Source of the DNA: Arthrobacter sp. AFG7.2
GTDB taxonomy: Bacteria; Actinomycetota; Actinomycetes; Actinomycetales; Micrococcaceae
Length of the DNA stretch: 64,000 nucleotides
Direction of reading: 5' to 3'
Assembly (NCBI RefSeq): GCF_002892835.1
Contig: NZ_PJMB01000008.1
Span: 124,001-188,000, forward strand
The translations under genes and the position numbers were made by a program. The notes under the pieces were generated by a model that ran no database searches, was not told the DNA's origin, and worked only from the letters and a program-made list of their open reading frames with translations. Below are positions 62,978 through 64,000 of this stretch, piece by piece. How positions within the stretch are numbered: position 1 is the stretch's first letter; the number at the start of each line of letters is the position of its first letter.

Positions 62978-64000
62978 ATGGTGGCGGAATCGCCTAGCTC
63001 CATCAAGAATGAAGTGGTCGGCGGACGTTATCGGTTGGGCGAAGTCATTGGCCGCGGCGGTATGTCTTCGGTCTACTGCGCCCGGGACGAAAATCTGGGC
63101 CGCGACGTAGCCCTCAAGCTATTCGCCCCACAGGCACCGGACGCCGACGAACTGAAACGCCAGGAAGCGGAAATCCAGCTCCTTGCCACACTGAACCACC
63201 CGGGTCTGGTGACACTCTTTGATGCCGGCATCGATACCCGGATACCCGGCGAGCCACGGCCCTTCCTGACGATGGAGCTCATCGAGGGCCAGGACCTAAG
63301 GGCCCGGATCCGGCACAGCACGGTGCCCCTGGAGGAACTTGCCGTGATTGGCGCCGGCATCGCCGACGCCCTGGCCTATGTTCACGGGCTCGGCATTATT
63401 CACCGGGACATCAAGCCAGGCAACATTCTGCTGGTGCAGATCCGGCCGGGCGAACCCCTGCGTCCCAAGCTCACCGACTTCGGCATAGCCCGGATTGTTG
63501 ATTCGACCAGGCTGACCGCCACGGGAACAATGGTGGGCACGGCGGCCTACCTCAGCCCTGAGCAGGCGCTGGGTAAGCCCCTTGCGCCATCCACAGACAT
63601 CTATTCCCTCGGCCTGGTGCTGCTTGAGTGCATTAAGGGCACAGTGGAGTATCCGGGCAGCGCGGTTGAATCGGCTGTGGCACGGCTTCACCGGGCACCG
63701 GAAATTCCCGACGACGTCCCTGCCGAGTGGGCCGATCTCATCCGTTCGATGACAGCGATCGAGCCACTGGAGCGGCCGGCGGCTGCGGACATCGAAACCG
63801 CCCTGCGGCAGGCGCTGGTTTCGCCTGCATCAACACCGGGGGAACTCGCGCCTGAAACTACGCGGGTACTGCCCGCCATGCCGTTCCACCCGCCCTCAAT
63901 CACCGCCGAGGAATCTGTGGATGAGATTCGGGAAGCTGCAGGGCCGGAGGCTCCGTTGTCCGAGGGACGAGAGCTGGGTACGCAAGCGCCGGTCCTGAAC
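62978..64000 (+). CDS. Hanks-type serine/threonine protein kinase (partial)
   Basis: 341 residues are visible before the right edge; the gene continues beyond it. ATG at 62978 follows GGGAGGA by 7 bases. Kinase subdomains are intact: G-loop GRGGMSSV, catalytic Lys in VALKLF, HRDIKPGNIL, DFGIAR, and the activation-segment GTAAYLSPEQ, ending near residue 275. The visible C-terminal part (about 65 residues) is Pro/Glu-rich. No transmembrane segment is reached yet, so membrane anchoring, PASTA or other extracellular domains cannot be judged. Confidence 0.95.
   Translation, partial: MVAESPSSIKNEVVGGRYRLGEVIGRGGMSSVYCARDENLGRDVALKLFAPQAPDADELKRQEAEIQLLATLNHPGLVTLFDAGIDTRIPGEPRPFLTMELIEGQDLRARIRHSTVPLEELAVIGAGIADALAYVHGLGIIHRDIKPGNILLVQIRPGEPLRPKLTDFGIARIVDSTRLTATGTMVGTAAYLSPEQALGKPLAPSTDIYSLGLVLLECIKGTVEYPGSAVESAVARLHRAPEIPDDVPAEWADLIRSMTAIEPLERPAAADIETALRQALVSPASTPGELAPETTRVLPAMPFHPPSITAEESVDEIREAAGPEAPLSEGRELGTQAPVLN

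Overview
The window is a high-GC actinobacterial chromosome segment, most likely from Arthrobacter, Pseudarthrobacter or a close Micrococcaceae relative. The evidence is the GC-rich third codon positions, frequent GTG/TTG starts, type II NADH dehydrogenase, the eno-ftsB-DUF501-ppx order, a Hanks kinase, and an LAxTG-type surface protein. It is dense with genes, has no insertion sequence, phage, CRISPR array or rRNA, and contains one tRNA. No gap between genes exceeds 300 bases once starts are corrected.

Layout. 1-2640: end of a branched-chain amino-acid ABC operon (livF), a terminator shared with the convergent ligand-binding lipoprotein, then tRNA-Leu(TAA). 2661-11260: an ACT-GNAT fusion, ndh, a membrane-anchored subtilase, ppx/gppA, DUF501, ftsB, eno and mazG, all on the minus strand. 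11253-21220: a minus-strand nucleoside module. It runs from a BMP lipoprotein through an ABC importer to cdd, deoA, two DedA proteins, add and mazG, with overlapping or near-contiguous joints. 21478-25909: ohrR-ohr-quinone reductase with a visible operator, an M20 amidohydrolase, and manC.

26194-29731: sdhCDAB with a promoter in front and an intrinsic terminator inside the operon. 29885-35320: an alpha/beta hydrolase, then a small sugar locus (orphan sugar-binding lipoprotein divergent from GH43 and an unassigned six-hairpin-type enzyme) with a LacI-type palindrome. 35385-45873: YihY, 2'-5' RNA ligase-like protein, trpS, exonuclease III, a small membrane protein, an ABC-2 exporter, and the one-carbon genes folD, glyA and divergent purU. 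45933-52268: gamma-carbonic anhydrase, then an amino-acid catabolism cluster: DavB-type 2-monooxygenase, cationic amino-acid permease, PucR regulator and DavA-type amidase.

52470-59406: a ROK repressor followed by a ChvE-type multiple-sugar importer (mmsA, mmsB, chvE), whose promoters share a repeated operator-like sequence, then a secreted pectate lyase with its own LacI-type palindrome. 59651-64000: a Gfo/Idh oxidoreductase, two secreted low-complexity surface proteins (one with an LAKTG sorting signal), and the start of a Ser/Thr kinase that runs off the window.

Together the genes suggest a soil or plant-associated heterotroph: pectin and hemicellulose degradation, sugar and nucleoside scavenging, and basic amino-acid oxidation. 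The best candidates for something little described are the monooxygenase-permease-PucR-amidase cluster, the six-hairpin enzyme with its orphan binding protein, and the LAKTG surface-protein pair.
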